A DNA stretch of 64,000 bases from Adiantum capillus-veneris (lineage: Eukaryota > Streptophyta > Polypodiopsida > Polypodiales > Pteridaceae): the NCBI GenBank assembly GCA_014529385.2, contig CM043949.1:113231977-113295976 (forward strand), in the 5' to 3' direction. Position 1 is the stretch's first letter; every line of letters begins with the position of its first letter. A program made the translations under genes and the position numbers. Shown here one piece after another: positions 1-13,793 of the stretch. The notes beneath the pieces were generated by a model. The model worked only from the letters and a program-made list of their open reading frames with translations, was not told where the DNA came from and did not search any database.

Positions 1-20
1 GGGGGGGGAAGCAGAAGGAG

Positions 21-688
21 ATGATGATGTTGAAGGCCATGATTACCCCGGGTTTGCTACCAAAGCTCACGTCTCTTTCCTTCTCCAACAGGCCCTATAG
101 TCTGTTACCTTCGCCATCATTCATGAGCCGTGCCATTTTCCTGAGGGTCATATTGCCTCTCTCTTTTCCACACAAGAAGAATACCCTCTCTCTTCAGGCC
201 ATGTCTGCAACAAGCACAACCACGACCCTCTTATCCATGGGCGAGAAGATTCTAGATACCACATTTGCCTACCTCGACAAGGAAGGCCAAGTGCAGACCG
301 TCTCTATAAAAAATCCTACCAAGGGCAAGAATTCCGACCTTCTCTTTGCCACCCTGGTACCGATGCCCCTTCATGCCACTGGGCATCGGTACCATTGCAT
401 GCGACTTCATGAATGATGGGTTCGCCATGCGTGCATGGGGAGAAAGCCTTGACATCGGTGACGTCGTCTTGGTTTTATATAACGGGAACTGCGTATTTAC
501 ACAGGCAATTGGTGTGACCCTTGATTAGAGTAGGGTTGCGCTCGATCAAGACACTACTCTCTTCTTAATGAGGATGAAGTTGTGGAAGTTCTTCATTTGG
601 AAGAAGGCGGCTCTTCTATCAGTAGTGGAGCCAATGTATTTTCCAAGACTTGTAATTCCTCATGCCTGAGCAGATATAAGCCTTTATA
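21..688 (+). pseudogene. Peroxiredoxin type II (plastid PrxIIE-like) pseudogene
   Basis: Type II peroxiredoxins reduce peroxides with a peroxidatic Cys. The 5' part (from ATG 21) encodes a Ser/Leu-rich segment resembling a plastid transit peptide and then the start of the fold, including LDTTFAYLDKEGQVQTVSIK. A second frame from about 385 to 525 carries GIGTIACDFMNDGFAMRAW and DGN-like strands ending in AIGVTLD. A third stretch from about 543 (RSRHYSLLNEDEVVEVLHLE, then EGG) matches the C-terminal strand-helix. The stretch between LLFA and GIGTIAC, where PGAFTPTCS and the following helix should be, is missing, so the catalytic Cys is absent. At least two frame changes and a stop at 526-528 complete the decay. 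No intron is visible, but plant PrxIIE genes can be intronless, so this does not prove retroposition. Confidence 0.85.
356..393. repeat. Perfect 13-bp inverted repeat at the peroxiredoxin deletion site
   Basis: GGTACCGATGCCC at 356-368 and its exact complement at 381-393 are separated by 12 bases. The hairpin lies where the catalytic-Cys segment of the peroxiredoxin has been lost. Confidence 0.85.
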
Positions 689-792
689 ATGTGCAAGAAA
701 ATAATCAAAGGTTGTGAAATAATATCCATCTACCAAGTAGGAAGAGTTGCTTTTGATGTTTGGTTTTTAAAAATGGCATGCATCGAGTTTTT

Positions 793-2353
<1,561 letters not shown>

Positions 2354-2452
2354 CCAAGGAGGTCCAGGGGGGGGGTTTGCCGTTGTTGGAGATGGCCTTT
2401 TGCCTTTATGTCGCACGACAACCAAGGTGCATGGTGGCCAGTGCACAAAATC

Positions 2453-2931
2453 TTTCTCTGTTTGGGGAGATTAATTATAGGGGAAGGGTTTTTGGAAGCT
2501 GTAAATCCCTACAGAGTAGCAAAATCCAATTTGGAAGGCTTTTAGGAGTAAGTTGGTGGCGAGTGCGACGGGGGTAAAGAGGGGCCATGCTACTGCCGAA
2601 GGCGGCGCCGTTTTACTAGTATATATATAAAAATGCCAATTTATAAAGGGACACATGTCAAGCAAACAAATTTGAACGATCTTCACACATATGGATACTA
2701 AGGCCTTTAGCATGCTAAAAAGTATTCCAAGCAAGCTTGCAATATGAAAAGCAACGATTGAATTATCAAAGGGAGTTGAGTCCACCACCTTCAAAATAGA
2801 ATGCCTTATCAAAGTTTTGAAAATAATTTTGTGGAACCTATCAAACCAACTATAAAGTATAGAGGAAGCTGGCGATTGCACTTTGATGGCAGCTGGCTAT
2901 ATCATGAACATGCTGAGGGGAATTTTGTTAA
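2453..2931. other. Unassigned DNA
   Basis: No credible coding signal and no recognised repeat. Moderately AT-rich, with a short ATATATATA run near 2622. Confidence 0.5.
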
Positions 2932-4271
2932 CACTAGGTTGGTAACCTAACAGGACATAAAGGTGTCCTTTCAGGGTTTTGAAAAAAACCTCCAAAACCA
3001 TAGTAGATCCACTCATTTTGTAAAATCCTTTCATGAGGTTATAGTTCAAGGACTACTACACATGGAAAAAATAGGAAACTTGTAAAATTTCTCATCTTTT
3101 GGTCACACCAAGCCTCCAAAGTTGATGGACCAGTACATTTTCATCAAAACAGTCATTTCTTACGTTTTTTTTGCATAAAAATAAGATTAGGGATTTTTGT
3201 AGGACTTGAGATAAATTCCCTAGTTAACTTCACTGGGTTGGTGATCAGAACATATGATTGCTTCTCACTCACTATTTTTTGTTTTGCCAAAAGAATTAGG
3301 TACAAAAAAGTTGAATTTTTACCAGTCTGCAAACCTATTATCAAAATTTCTATAGCCACACTCAATACAAATGATAGATGCATGTTTTCTTAGTTCCCTA
3401 TTGTCCTTTAGGTTCATAAGGAGCCATGGAGCATGTCAAAAGAGTAATACATCTCTTACCAAGGGGAATCTTGGGGACAAAGATGAAGTGCTAAATACAG
3501 CAAACATGAAAAAACTGCGTTCAACATTATGAGTTGTAGAATCCCATAGAAACTATTCAATATCTAGCCAAATTTGATCCTTATGACTAGATATGGTTAC
3601 TACCTACAAAATGCATGTAGTTGTCACAAGAAACTAACAATATTAAAAAAGCTATACTTGATATACTAGAATGTTTCGTTTTCTTCTATAATTGAAAAAA
3701 TCAACCATCGTTGTCTACTATGCAAAATAGGGTATTAGGTGCCCCAAAACTCAAGGAATATTAGCTTTAAGTTACAATATGCGACATAGAGAATCAAAAT
3801 TGCATTTGGATATCATGAAAGCCACCAAAAAAATCATAGAAGAGCTAAAATTGGCTAAAAAACAGGATTTGACAATTTTTGTAATTTGGTCATAACTTAC
3901 AACTTTAACATTTATTTCTCCCTAGAAGCATCAGGACATGTTGAGGACTACTAAAGATAGTTCTCTAGCATTATAGACCTCACAAACATGAATTCTAGAG
4001 TGGTATAGTTGCAAAAAGTTGAAAAAAGCCAAAAACAGGACCCGTTTTTTCACAGAGTTTCGGTTGTGAAATGTTGTGCAAGGACAAGGTTAAAGATGGA
4101 ATTGATATTCCAAAAAATTTTCAAGTTTTTTTTAGCTCATGAGACAACTTTCTAGACAGATAGCACCTCCAAATCCATTTTTAAACTCTTGACATAATTC
4201 AAGGAAAATGGTCACTTCATAGGACATAAAAGTGTCCCAGGACATAAAAGTGTCCCATTACCAACCTAGTG
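2932..4271. mobile_element. Non-autonomous CACTA-type (EnSpm) DNA transposon
   Basis: The left end CACTAGGTTGGTAA (2932-2945) is repeated as its exact complement at the right end (4258-4271). TTAA flanks both sides (2928-2931 and 4272-4275). Subterminal motifs follow: AGGACATAAAGGTGTCCT at 2951-2968, and two copies of AGGACATAAAAGTGTCCC at about 4221-4256. CACTA-beginning termini plus repeated subterminal motifs are the hallmark of EnSpm/CACTA elements. The 1.34-kb interior has no long ORF, so it would need transposase in trans. One mismatch with the family is the flank: CACTA elements usually duplicate 3 bp, while here the identical flank is the 4-bp palindrome TTAA. Confidence 0.75.
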
Positions 4272-4929
4272 TTAATGGACAATCCAACAACAAGTCTAGC
4301 AAGTTTATGGACAAAAACATGATGACCCAATTTGGATGCAACTTGTTTCAGAACAAGAAGAACATTTTCTCATCAAATTCATCCAAGAGTTAACTAAATT
4401 ATTCTTGAGCCTACGATGTACTACCTTGTCATAACTTGCCACCTTTGATTCTATTGCAATGCAAAATCATATTAAATGATCAGTTTAATATAAGAAAATC
4501 ATTTGGTAAAGCTAGATATTATATTTTATGACATTACCTCTCTCTTGAAATCATATCCTCCTCAACTCTATGAGGTAGAGAAGATAAATCCTAGTCATTA
4601 GTCCATGTTTCTTAGCGGGTAGAGGATCCCTTTTTACTCTACAACATCATTTCAGAATGGATGACTAATCCATTTGGTGCTCGGGAGACTTAGCTATCGC
4701 AAGCATGTCTGTTCTTTAGTCATATCATACTTCCAAAGTAGAGTGACAAGTTCTACTTAGTGTTTGAGATACATATTCACCACAAACATGATCCTAAGCA
4801 TGCACACTTCTTAAATTTTGTGCACAATAAAAGAAAGAAAATGAGTCTTATAAGACAAAAACATTGTTCATTTAAAATGCATTTTCATTTGCTTACTCTA
4901 GTGTAGCATTGCAAGCATTGAGAAGGTTC
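4272..4929. other. Unassigned AT-rich DNA
   Basis: Between the CACTA-type element and the minus-strand gypsy fragment. No coding signal seen. It may contain decayed LTR sequence of the fragment to its right, but no boundary is visible. Confidence 0.4.
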
Positions 4930-6060
4930 ATATTACTAGGTTCCTTGCATCCCTCTAGCATCTTTAAAAGGATAATCCTTAAACTTAATAAGATATCATC
5001 GGATAATCTTACCGTTTCTTAATACCTTGTCTTCATGTCATAGGATGTACTTAACTTGAAGTACTTCTTCTTGATCTTCGATTTTTGGAGGGTCTGCAAC
5101 TATTGCTTCTTTTGGTGGTGCTCCTTTGTAAGGCTTAGTAGCCTCTCATGGAAAACATTGTGCATGAGCCAATGGTTGGGCAAATTTATTTGATATGCTA
5201 GCTTAGCATAATATTCTTGGTGGCCCATAGGATTCTTGCCCGTAGTATGCCTTAGACAAGACTTGAGAAAATTTAGCAAGACCCAACCATTTTCCTTAGA
5301 GGCTAAGGCTCTTCTGTGATTATTAGCAACAACCCCTTTTGCCTTTTCTGTGAGATGGATATAGTCTCTTTAATCTTTGGAAAAGATTCTTGTGAGTCTC
5401 GGCTATCATCATCAGGTAGTGAAGATCTTCCCATGTACTTTAAGTAGTAAGGGACTTTTGGATCTTCCCTCTTTAACCTTGAAAGGTGCTTTTCCCATAG
5501 AAGTATATATGATGTCATTGTACGCATACTCTATAAGAGATAGGTACTTCTCACATTGAGAACGTTGATCTACGTCCTAGATTCTCAAAGAAACCCTTTC
5601 AAAATTACTGGTTATTCTAGGATCTATGTCCAACACTATGGATATTGGCAACCCATGATACTTGAAAATTTGATAGATGAAGAGGGTCACCGTTTGATGT
5701 GCCTTTATAGTCTTTTTGATAGGCATAGAGTGTGTTTTCTTGTTAAGCATGTTGACTAAAACAATTCAAGTTGCTTCCCTCAGTCAAATTTTGACTTTTT
5801 GCAGACCACACATTTTGAAACATAGTCTTCATGGTATGTTTACATTTCATGGTAGGCCAACAGAAATACACTTTTACTCCTCAAAGAGTAGATTATGGAA
5901 TCCCTCTTTGCCCCCCATAAGGAGAAGTGTGGGATTCATATATGACTTTCTTACTGTCTGGGTGAGTAACACATAGCCTATTGTCATTTGGAAGATAACC
6001 ATCCTTCAAGGTGAATGGTTCTTTTTCTTCCCTGATGCAAAGGTGAGATAGGATTTTTTT
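4930..6060 (-). pseudogene. Decayed chromodomain Ty3/gypsy integrase fragment
   Basis: Reading the minus strand from about 6040: DGYLPNDNRLCV, then a WPTMK zinc-finger remnant near 5850, a decayed integrase core, LAYQINLPNHWLMHNVFHER near 5140-5215 (the plant gypsy LP.HW.IHNVFH block), and a chromodomain at about 4937-5100 (IEDQEEVLQVKYIL, RNGKIIR, YLIKFKDYPFKDA). The order H2C2, core, LP..IHNVFH, chromodomain is that of chromoviruses. Several stops and frame changes interrupt it. Only the 3' half of pol is present; RT and RNase H are missing, and homology fades near 6060. Confidence 0.75.
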
Positions 6061-6225
6061 GGTGGACTCCACTTTTCTCATAAGTAGCCAGTAGTTTTCT
6101 CTCACCTCCTTTCCTACTTCCACACACACACCCACACACACATTTCTCTCTATTCCTCACTCAAACCTACAACTTCCATGGATTTCTCTCCCCCTCTTCA
6201 CCATTAGACTCCCCTCTCACACCAT

Positions 6226-9176
6226 GTGTTGTCACTTTGAAATTGATTCAATGGAGGCCCAATGCCAAATGTCAAGATATCCGCTCTTTTTCGGAGAGCT
6301 TGGCGAGGATGTCAAGCTATTTCTAGCAAATTTCAAAATGGTTTGCCGCATAAAAAGAGTGATAAGAGACGAGGAATGCTTAGAAATGAGGTAGTTCTGA
6401 GAAAGGATGCTTGCACTTGGTTTGACTCTCCATCTTAGGAGGTTAAGGGAAGCTATAAGGAAGTTGTTGATCATTTCAAGAGATACTTATTTGACTCCCA
6501 AAACACTCAAAAGCTATGGCAAGACATTGTTTTGCACAAGCATAAATACTTAGATGACTATTACATACATAAACAAGAGTTTCTATGTCTTTGGGTTGTA
6601 TGGGTGGGCAATGTTGCCAACCACGGTGATGGTGTAGAGTTTTTAAAGAAGGAGAGGTTCATAGCCGGTCTCTTTTCCATACTCAAGATAAAAGTTGAGG
6701 CGGGTGCACCTACTACCTTTGATGCATCTGAAACTAGGGCTGGTGAGAAGTATAGAAAACTCAAGTTTCTAGTGGGAGAGGTTCCAATAGAGGTTCCTAG
6801 ACCCAAATAAAGTTGCAAGCATCAACATCTAGAGAGACTCCTAAGGTAACAGCTAAGGTGATTGAGAATCTAAATGAGTCCTTGAATAACTTATCAATTC
6901 ACCTTGCTCAACTGTAGGTCCCAAGGGACAAACAAAGAAATCTGAGGAGCGAGAGCCATGACCCAGACAAGTACTACAATGATGGAATTGGGGAGAGTCT
7001 AGACATGGGATGTATAATTGTCCTTGGCTATCCTTGGCCCCGTGGGGAGCCAAGGAGACCTAGCTTGAATTATCCAGTGATGAATTCACGTGAAGGAACT
7101 AGTCAACAACCAAGGCTTCTACAAAATCCAAATGGAGCAAGACCACCTCCACAGCGAGTGGAAGGAGTTCCACCTTTGCCAGTACCAAATGTGCATGTGG
7201 TAGAGGTGACAAATTCAAATGAGATTGACATGGAAGAAAATGGCATTAAGCGTGGTCGCAGAAAAGATAAGGAGAAAGAAGGAGTCACATCACAAAGTGA
7301 CCATGGATGAGGTAAGAAGGCAAAGGAGACCAAGGAAGCCAAGAGGACTCGATGTCACATCAACCTCCAAGACTTCCCTCTTGGACATGGTATGGATCCA
7401 TACAAACTGGTGGAATACATGAGAGGTAAGGGTCCTGATATTTTATGGCCTCAATTTCTTGCATTATGTCCACAAGCTAGGAGGGATTTAGTAAGCATTA
7501 GGAGAAAGGTAAAAGAGAGTGTCCGTGTTGTGGTAAAAATTGCACAAGTTGAATTGAATGAGGACATTACACCAGTGCTAGTAGATAGTTACATCAAAGG
7601 AAGGTTAGTTAGGAAAGGTGTAGTGGATGGGGGTGCACAATTTTGCATCATGACAGAGTCATGCAGAGACTAGCCATGCACATCCATGAAACACTTGAAA
7701 TCAAAGTAAAAATGGAAAACATTAGCGAGGCTAGGTGCGTAGACATTTGTAAAAATGTTTTTACGGAGGCCTTTGGCATTAAGAAGGAAGTGGATTTCTA
7801 TGTTATGTCTACCAAAGGAAATGGTTACCCATTTATCCTAGGAAGACCATGGCTAATAAAAATGCAAGCATTGCAAGATTGGGAGAGTGAAAAGTTAATT
7901 TACGGGAATGACAATCATAAGAAGTTTGTGGTTGACATGAAGGAGAAATGCCAAGAGGATCTCCATGAAGAATAATCTCAAAGTGAGACGAGGAATATTG
8001 GACCGCCAATAGCACTTCAGAAGAAGAAAGTAACGGCAACATTACTGAAGAGGAGTCTTCCATCAAAGTCATTGGGGGTAAGGCTTAAGCCAAGAAACCA
8101 AGAGACCTCTTATTTGACCAAGGCTTGGAAGAGGGGTCCTCATGAGAACCAAGGTGTGGAAGATGAAGGAATGATAGAAGGTATGCTATCAACAACACCT
8201 ACAAAGGAAGAAAGAGAGAGGATTTCAAATGTGTGCTAAGAAAGTTTCCTATGATTTTTTCTAAAGACTACGTAGATGTGCCTGGGGTAGATGTTGTTTA
8301 ACACAAGATTGAGTTAAAGCCTGAGGGAATATCTAAAGCTCAAAAGCTACGAAGGCTAGGAGTTATGAAGGAGTAGGCTCTACTCAAGGACGTACGAAAG
8401 CTTCTCATAGAAGGTTTCATTTATCCAGTGGAGAATTTAGAGTGGATATCTCCCGTTGTTGTCACTCCCAAGAAGAACGGCAAGTGGAGGGTGTGTGGAT
8501 TATCGTGCACTGAATGAGGCAACAAAAAGAGATCACTTTTCCCTCCCATTTCAAGATGAGATACTGAATGAGGTAGCTGGTCATGAGACGTACATTGTGT
8601 GTGATGGCTACTCAGGCTACTTTCAAATAGGTATTATGTTAGAAGATCTGTTGAAAACAACCTTTGTCACTCCTTGGGTTTGTTATGATTTAGAGTCATG
8701 CCTTGTGGCCTGACAAATGCTCTACTGCTCTGCAACTTTCTAGCACTTCATGAACATGGTGTTTCAAGAATTCTTTGGAAAGTCAATTAGGGTGTTCATT
8801 GATTATTTTTGCATTTATAGATCAAAATCGTTGCATCTATAGAGGGTAGAAGAAGTATTGAAGAAGCTCTATGACATGGCAGGTCAACTCAACCCCCACA
8901 AGTGCCACATGGGTGAGGATGAAGTGACCTTGCTTTGTCACAAAGCTTCTTACAAAGGCATTGAGGTGGATCCTTCAAAGAAAAAGGCTCTTATTGAGTT
9001 ACCATTACCCAAGAGTCTTAAGAAGACCATCTCATTCATTCAAAAGGTGAAGTATATGTCATTCTTCATTCACTTAGCCTCAGAGTTACTTCACCCTTTG
9101 CAAAAGTTGACACATCAAGTAGAATTTTCATGGTTTGATGAGATTGAAGAGTACTTTTGTAACATTAAAGTCATAT
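6226..9176 (+). pseudogene. Decayed Tat-type Ty3/gypsy gag-pol, relative of element A
   Basis: From the CACTTTGAAATTGATTCAATGG context at about 6231 this matches the start of the element A polyprotein (28447 on) and follows it co-linearly through gag, a decayed zinc knuckle near 7000, the YIKGRLVRKG protease block near 7590, ILGRPWL near 7838, and RT from about 8400. The RT catalytic motif is FIDY instead of FIDD (near 8800). Numerous frameshifts and stops are present. Homology ends near 9176, in the region after RT, just before a (TC)n tract. The LTRs, primer site and leader ORFs seen in element A are absent, so both ends are truncated. Confidence 0.9.
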
Positions 9177-9193
9177 TTCCCTTGCACACAATC

Positions 9194-9195
<2 letters not shown>

Positions 9196-9266
<71 letters not shown>
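9196..9266. repeat. (TC)n microsatellite
   Basis: About 35 TC units directly after the point where the gypsy homology stops. Confidence 0.95.
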
Positions 9267-9269
<3 letters not shown>

Positions 9270-9540
9270 ACACCACACCATCGAGGGGGCACACTTGCCT
9301 ACACACACCCGGAAACACCGTGCAATAGAGAAGAAGAGAAGAAAGGGGAGTGGGAACAACACCAAAAGAAACACAATCAGAGCTTGCTTCTTCTTCAATT
9401 GATGGGCTATGGTGGAGCAAACAACAACCAAAACTCTCCCCTTCTCTGTTCTATCTGCATCCCCCAAACACAACAGAGCACAAAAACTTAAAATTCCCCT
9501 AATTAGTGCAAATTTTTCCTATGTGCTTGAGATGCAAAAA

Positions 9541-9890
9541 TGCCCAAAACACCGTTTTCCTTGTTCCATGCCGCACCGTTTTTACAAAAAAACAATCTTG
9601 CAAAAAAATTACACGCTATGACTTTTTGGCCTCCCTCATGCAGAGGTATGAAGTCTCTCACACACTTTCCTTTTTACCACTGACCACATGTCTTCCTCTA
9701 CCCAAGTTGCCTTGCACGTCCTAAGAGCCTTTTCACATGTAAAAACCTTTTTTACAAGCATGAAATCCCTACACTTAGACCTTCATAACCACATAAAACA
9801 TACACTTCCTAGATCTCCCTCCTTGTAATGGGCCTTCGTATTTGCTTTATCACCCATTCCTGCACCTGTAAGCATACACATCACTGTCTG
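9541..9890. repeat. Left copy of a ~350-bp direct repeat
   Basis: Starts around TGCCCAAAACACCG and ends around AGCATACACATCACTGTCTG. The same sequence recurs at 11478-11826 with scattered substitutions. The size, orientation and separation (about 1.59 kb) fit the LTRs of a short non-autonomous retrotransposon, but clear TG/CA ends and target duplications were not established. Confidence 0.7.
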
Positions 9891-11477
9891 CGGCCTCTGC
9901 TAGGGTCGAAAAACTTTGGTTACACCATCATTGCCCAACCCCACATTGAACATCTATGTTCAACCAAAACAAGTCTTTATTCATCTACAAACTGTAAACA
10001 CTTGAAAACACTATGAGAACACACAAAAAACCATATATATAGTCTTATTCCTGCTTATTGTTGCGTCAAACCTCAAGTTAGTTGCCCAACCCTCTGCATT
10101 ATAGCAAAGCCTCCGCCTAGATCAAAGACATAACCCCTAGTGCAACCATTCATTTAGAGTAGCCTCCTATAGACCTGCACCCATGCACATAACCAATGGT
10201 GCATATAAAATGCACACATCACTTCTTCACCGCTCCATGCATCCACAAGCATCCAATCCTCTTCAAATTGAGCACAATCATGCTCACCATCTTGTTCAAC
10301 ATATGAATCATCCATATCCTCACCCACCTCAAACCTATCTGGCATACCTTCCCAACCATATATTATGAATATCTTCTTCAAGAACTCTTGTACCTATTGA
10401 ATAGCCCACTGCATAGCTGTATCCACAAGCATACTCATCACCTGTGAGAAACATACCCCTTTTATAATCTTTTCCACAGCCATAGTCTATGGCTCTTCAC
10501 TTGGCACAATCAAAAACACTTGCTCTTCATTCAAAGACTTCTCTACCTACATCAGTTTCATCTTCTCTTCCATACCTATAGCAGCCTCAAGCACCTCCTC
10601 TTCAGGACCATCCAAGAAAATAGAGCCATATGGATCCACTAACTCCTCTTGAATGTCATCTTCACGAACCAATTCTTCTAATACATGCTCTACTTCCATA
10701 TTTTTAGACAAAAAAGAAGGAAGCTCACCCCATACCATTTCATCCTGGAGCATAGCATCAATAGACTCCTCCTCCTTGTAGGAGGGGCATACCCAGCTTC
10801 ATCACCATCTGTATCTGCCAATCTTGAACATGGATCCACTTCATCTTCATCTCAAGGTACATCGGTCACCTCAGCAGCACTCTTCTTGTAAAATCCTCAT
10901 ACCTGTTGCACCACTATAGCATACTCTATGTCTACCTTTAGGATCACAGCCACCAATAGGGTACACCACACCACTTTTACTTGCATATCCTCTTTCACAG
11001 ACTTTGGCTCTTCAATTTGGTCTTCATTTACATTTCCAATCGACATGCTTTCATACACATATTTAGGAATCTTTACTCTTATCGGCTTGACCTTATCGGA
11101 ATCAATTTTCTCCCCATAGGACGTGAAGTCTTCCTACATGCTTTCATCTTTGCTAGTCTCCCAAAAATCATAGCTTGTATCATCATCATCCTTGCCATAG
11201 GTTGACTCTGTGTCTTCATCTTCATCCTCTTTCAGCTCCAAAAAACGTTGGCCACCACCTTGTCTTTGCATACACTCTTTGTCCACTTTTGAGCTTTTGG
11301 TATCGGTAATCGAACTGCAATCTACTACTTTTTCATGCACAATCTCAGTAAGAGCATGCTCCTTTACCTCTTTATGCTACTCTAGAAACCCGACATCTGC
11401 TAGCTCTTTAGCACACTGACTCTCTTTGACAAGGGGCTTATCCTTGTCAACAAAATTCTCAAGAAAAATGCTAAAAA
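9891..11477 (-). other. Interior of repeat pair: acidic ORF remnants
   Basis: The minus strand keeps several short open stretches very rich in Asp/Glu: 11340-11134 (EDEDEDTESTYGKDDDDTSY), 10753-10547 (LVREDDIQEELVDP) and 10381-10154 (VGEDMDDSYVEQDGEHD). They lie in sequence and share composition, so they may be pieces of one decayed acidic protein. I do not recognise a domain. Alternative: chance openness of a CT/CA-biased sequence. Confidence 0.4.
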
Positions 11478-11826
11478 TGCTAAAAACACCGTTTTTCTTT
11501 CCTACTATATGCACTGTTTTTACAAAAAAACAATCTTGCAAAAAAATTACAACCATGACTTTTCGGCCTCCCTCATGCAGAGGTGTGGAGTCTCGTACAC
11601 ACTTTTCTATTTACCACTGACCACATGCCTTCCTCTACCCAAGTTGCCTTGCGTGTCCTAAGATCCTTTTCACATGTAAAAACCTTTTTGTCAAGCATGA
11701 AATCTCTACACTTAGGCCTTCATAACCACATAAAACATACACTTCCAAGATCTCCCTACTTGTAATGGGCCTTTATATTTTCTTTATCACCCATGCCTAC
11801 ACCTGTAAGCATACACATCATTGTCT
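11478..11826. repeat. Right copy of the ~350-bp direct repeat
   Basis: Partner of 9541-9890. Both copies share the run TTTTTACAAAAAAACAATCT and the phrase TGACCACATG.CTTCCTCTAC. After this copy the sequence continues into about 195 bp of unassigned DNA before the copia LTR. Confidence 0.7.
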
Positions 11827-12021
11827 ACGTGAGAGATACCCCTCCTCGGGGGTCTACACACAAAATTTACAATTTACACTTTTATACAATTTTCAATATA
11901 TATCAAAGTTGCGGAAGCATTTTCATAGGGGAGGAGTTCTCGGCACTCAACCAAGCATGGAGTTTAGTCCATGAGCCGGATTGCATCTAGAGGTACCTAG
12001 CGACTACTGCTACCCCCTGAA

Positions 12022-12247
12022 TGTTGGAATTGGGGTTGCAGAGAACACACATAGCTTGGAGAAGATGAAGCAAGCTCAAGGCACACAATAGAGAGTGTAT
12101 TACTTAGTGTGCAATGGAAAGATAGATAGCCCTAGAGTGATGGGCGTATATACAATGCTCGGGGGGAAAAACCTCCTAAAGAGGGAAAAAATGCCCCGGT
12201 GGTCCCAGTGTGTTCACACACATCACTACCACATGTATATGGTAACA
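12022..12247 (-). repeat. 3' LTR of copia copy 1
   Basis: 226 bp, TGTTGGAATT...GGTAACA in plus orientation, with TG...CA ends. It matches the LTRs of copy 2. The purine tract (plus-strand AATCCCCCCTGG, 12248-12259) lies immediately inside it, as expected for a minus-strand polypurine tract priming second-strand synthesis. Confidence 0.9.
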
Positions 12248-12322
12248 AATCCCCCCTGGAGTGATGCGGTGAACGAGAGCTGGCACATGAGTAAAGGGAA
12301 GTGCCATGCCCTGAGGACAGGA

Positions 12323-13756
12323 TCATTCCACAAAGGGGAGTAGGCCCAAAGCTTTGCAGAAAGCTTCAAGATTCTCACGAGACAATGCCTTTGTGAAAAG
12401 ATCTGCAAGGTTGTCCTGTGTTGGCACATAAGCCAAGATGATCTCTCCTGTTGAGAGCCTCTCCCTGACATAGTGGTAATGCACCTCAATGTGCTTTGTG
12501 CGAGCATGAAAAACTGGGTTCCTCGCAACTGCCAATGCGCTTTGACTGTCAGTGTAGATAGTGTTGGCACTGTCTTGTCCAACACCCAAATAAGCCATAA
12601 GGCGTCTGAGCCATACAAACTCAATCGTAGCTGTGAAGAGTGCCATGTACTCAGCCTCACAACTCGAAGTGGCCACAGTAGGTTTCTTCTTGCTCAACCA
12701 TGATATACATGAACTGCCAAGCATGAAACAAAAACCACTTGTGGACACTCGCGTGTCAAAACAGTCAGCCCAATCTAAGTCCGAAAAAGCATGTAAGTCT
12801 GGCGGCAATGATCCCCCCTTGGGATAAAACAAGCCAAGATGTAAAGTGCCACTAAGGTAGCGGAAAATCCTCTTGACAGCCTGCCAATGCTTAGACCCTG
12901 GGCTATGCATAAATCTGCTGACCTATGAGACTGCAAACTGAATATCCGGCCTCGTGTTGCATACATAAATGAGGCAGCCAACAGTAGTTTGGTAAAGAGT
13001 GACATCAGCAGGATTGCCAGCATCATGTAGACTCAACTTCAAACCTGTTTCCATTGCAGTGGCAATAGGTTTGCAATCCTCAAGTCCAAACTTACATAGC
13101 AATGTCTCTATGTAACTTTTCTGACACAAGGCAATACCACCATCACACTGCTTAAACTGTATACCCAAGTAATGATGCAATAGCCCCAAATCTTTCATCT
13201 TGAAAGTAGCATTCAAAACAGCCTTAAATTCAGCAATATGTCTCTCATTTTGTCCAGTGATCAGCAAATCATCAACATAAAGAACCACAATGAGAAGTAC
13301 ATCACCCTCACGCTTCGCATACAATGTGCTTTCTGTTGGACTGTTATGAAAGCCTTGTTTAACCAAATGAGTGTTAGCTTTCTCATACCAAGCACGAGGA
13401 GATTTCTTCAACCCATACAAAGCTTGCTTACATCTGCACACTTTGTGCTCTTGTCCTTTTATGACAAAACCGCGAGGCTGCGTTACATAAAGTTCCTCAA
13501 ATATGTCACCATTCAAGAAAGCAGTAACAATGTCTGATTGATGTACATCCCAACCAAAGTGAGCTGCCAATGCACATAGAAAATGCACAGTATTCATACG
13601 ACAAGTGGGAGCAAAAGTCTCTTCATAATCTATGCCTTTTTGATGTGCATAACCCTTTCTAACAAGTCGAGCCTTATGGCGATCGATCTCACCATCCGGC
13701 TTGTGTTTCAACTTGTAAACCCACTTCGTACCAATGGCCTTTTTGCCAAGAGGCAA
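12323..13756 (-). pseudogene. Copia reverse transcriptase-RNase H (copy 1)
   Basis: The RT part (13756-12926) is fully open: GTKWVYKLKHKPDGEI, ETFAPTCRMNTVH, WDVHQSDIVTAFLNG and the catalytic VLYVDDLLITG are all present. The frame hits a TAG at 12923-12925 (FAVS, stop, VSRFMHSPGSK) and then reopens in the same frame through the RNase H/tether domain (12922-12323), which contains SDLDWADCFDTRVSTSG, SSCEAEYMAL, DSQSAL and the terminal LADLFTKAL. The stop replaces what is normally Gln (CAG to TAG). Copy 2 carries the same stop. Confidence 0.92.
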
Positions 13757-13793
13757 ATCACATAAAGTCCATGTGTCATTTTCTATGAGTGCA

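Noticed and set aside
2471-2881. 136-codon minus-strand ORF
   Set aside because: No recognisable motif, ends in GA-cluster flank, AT-rich composition; likely chance.
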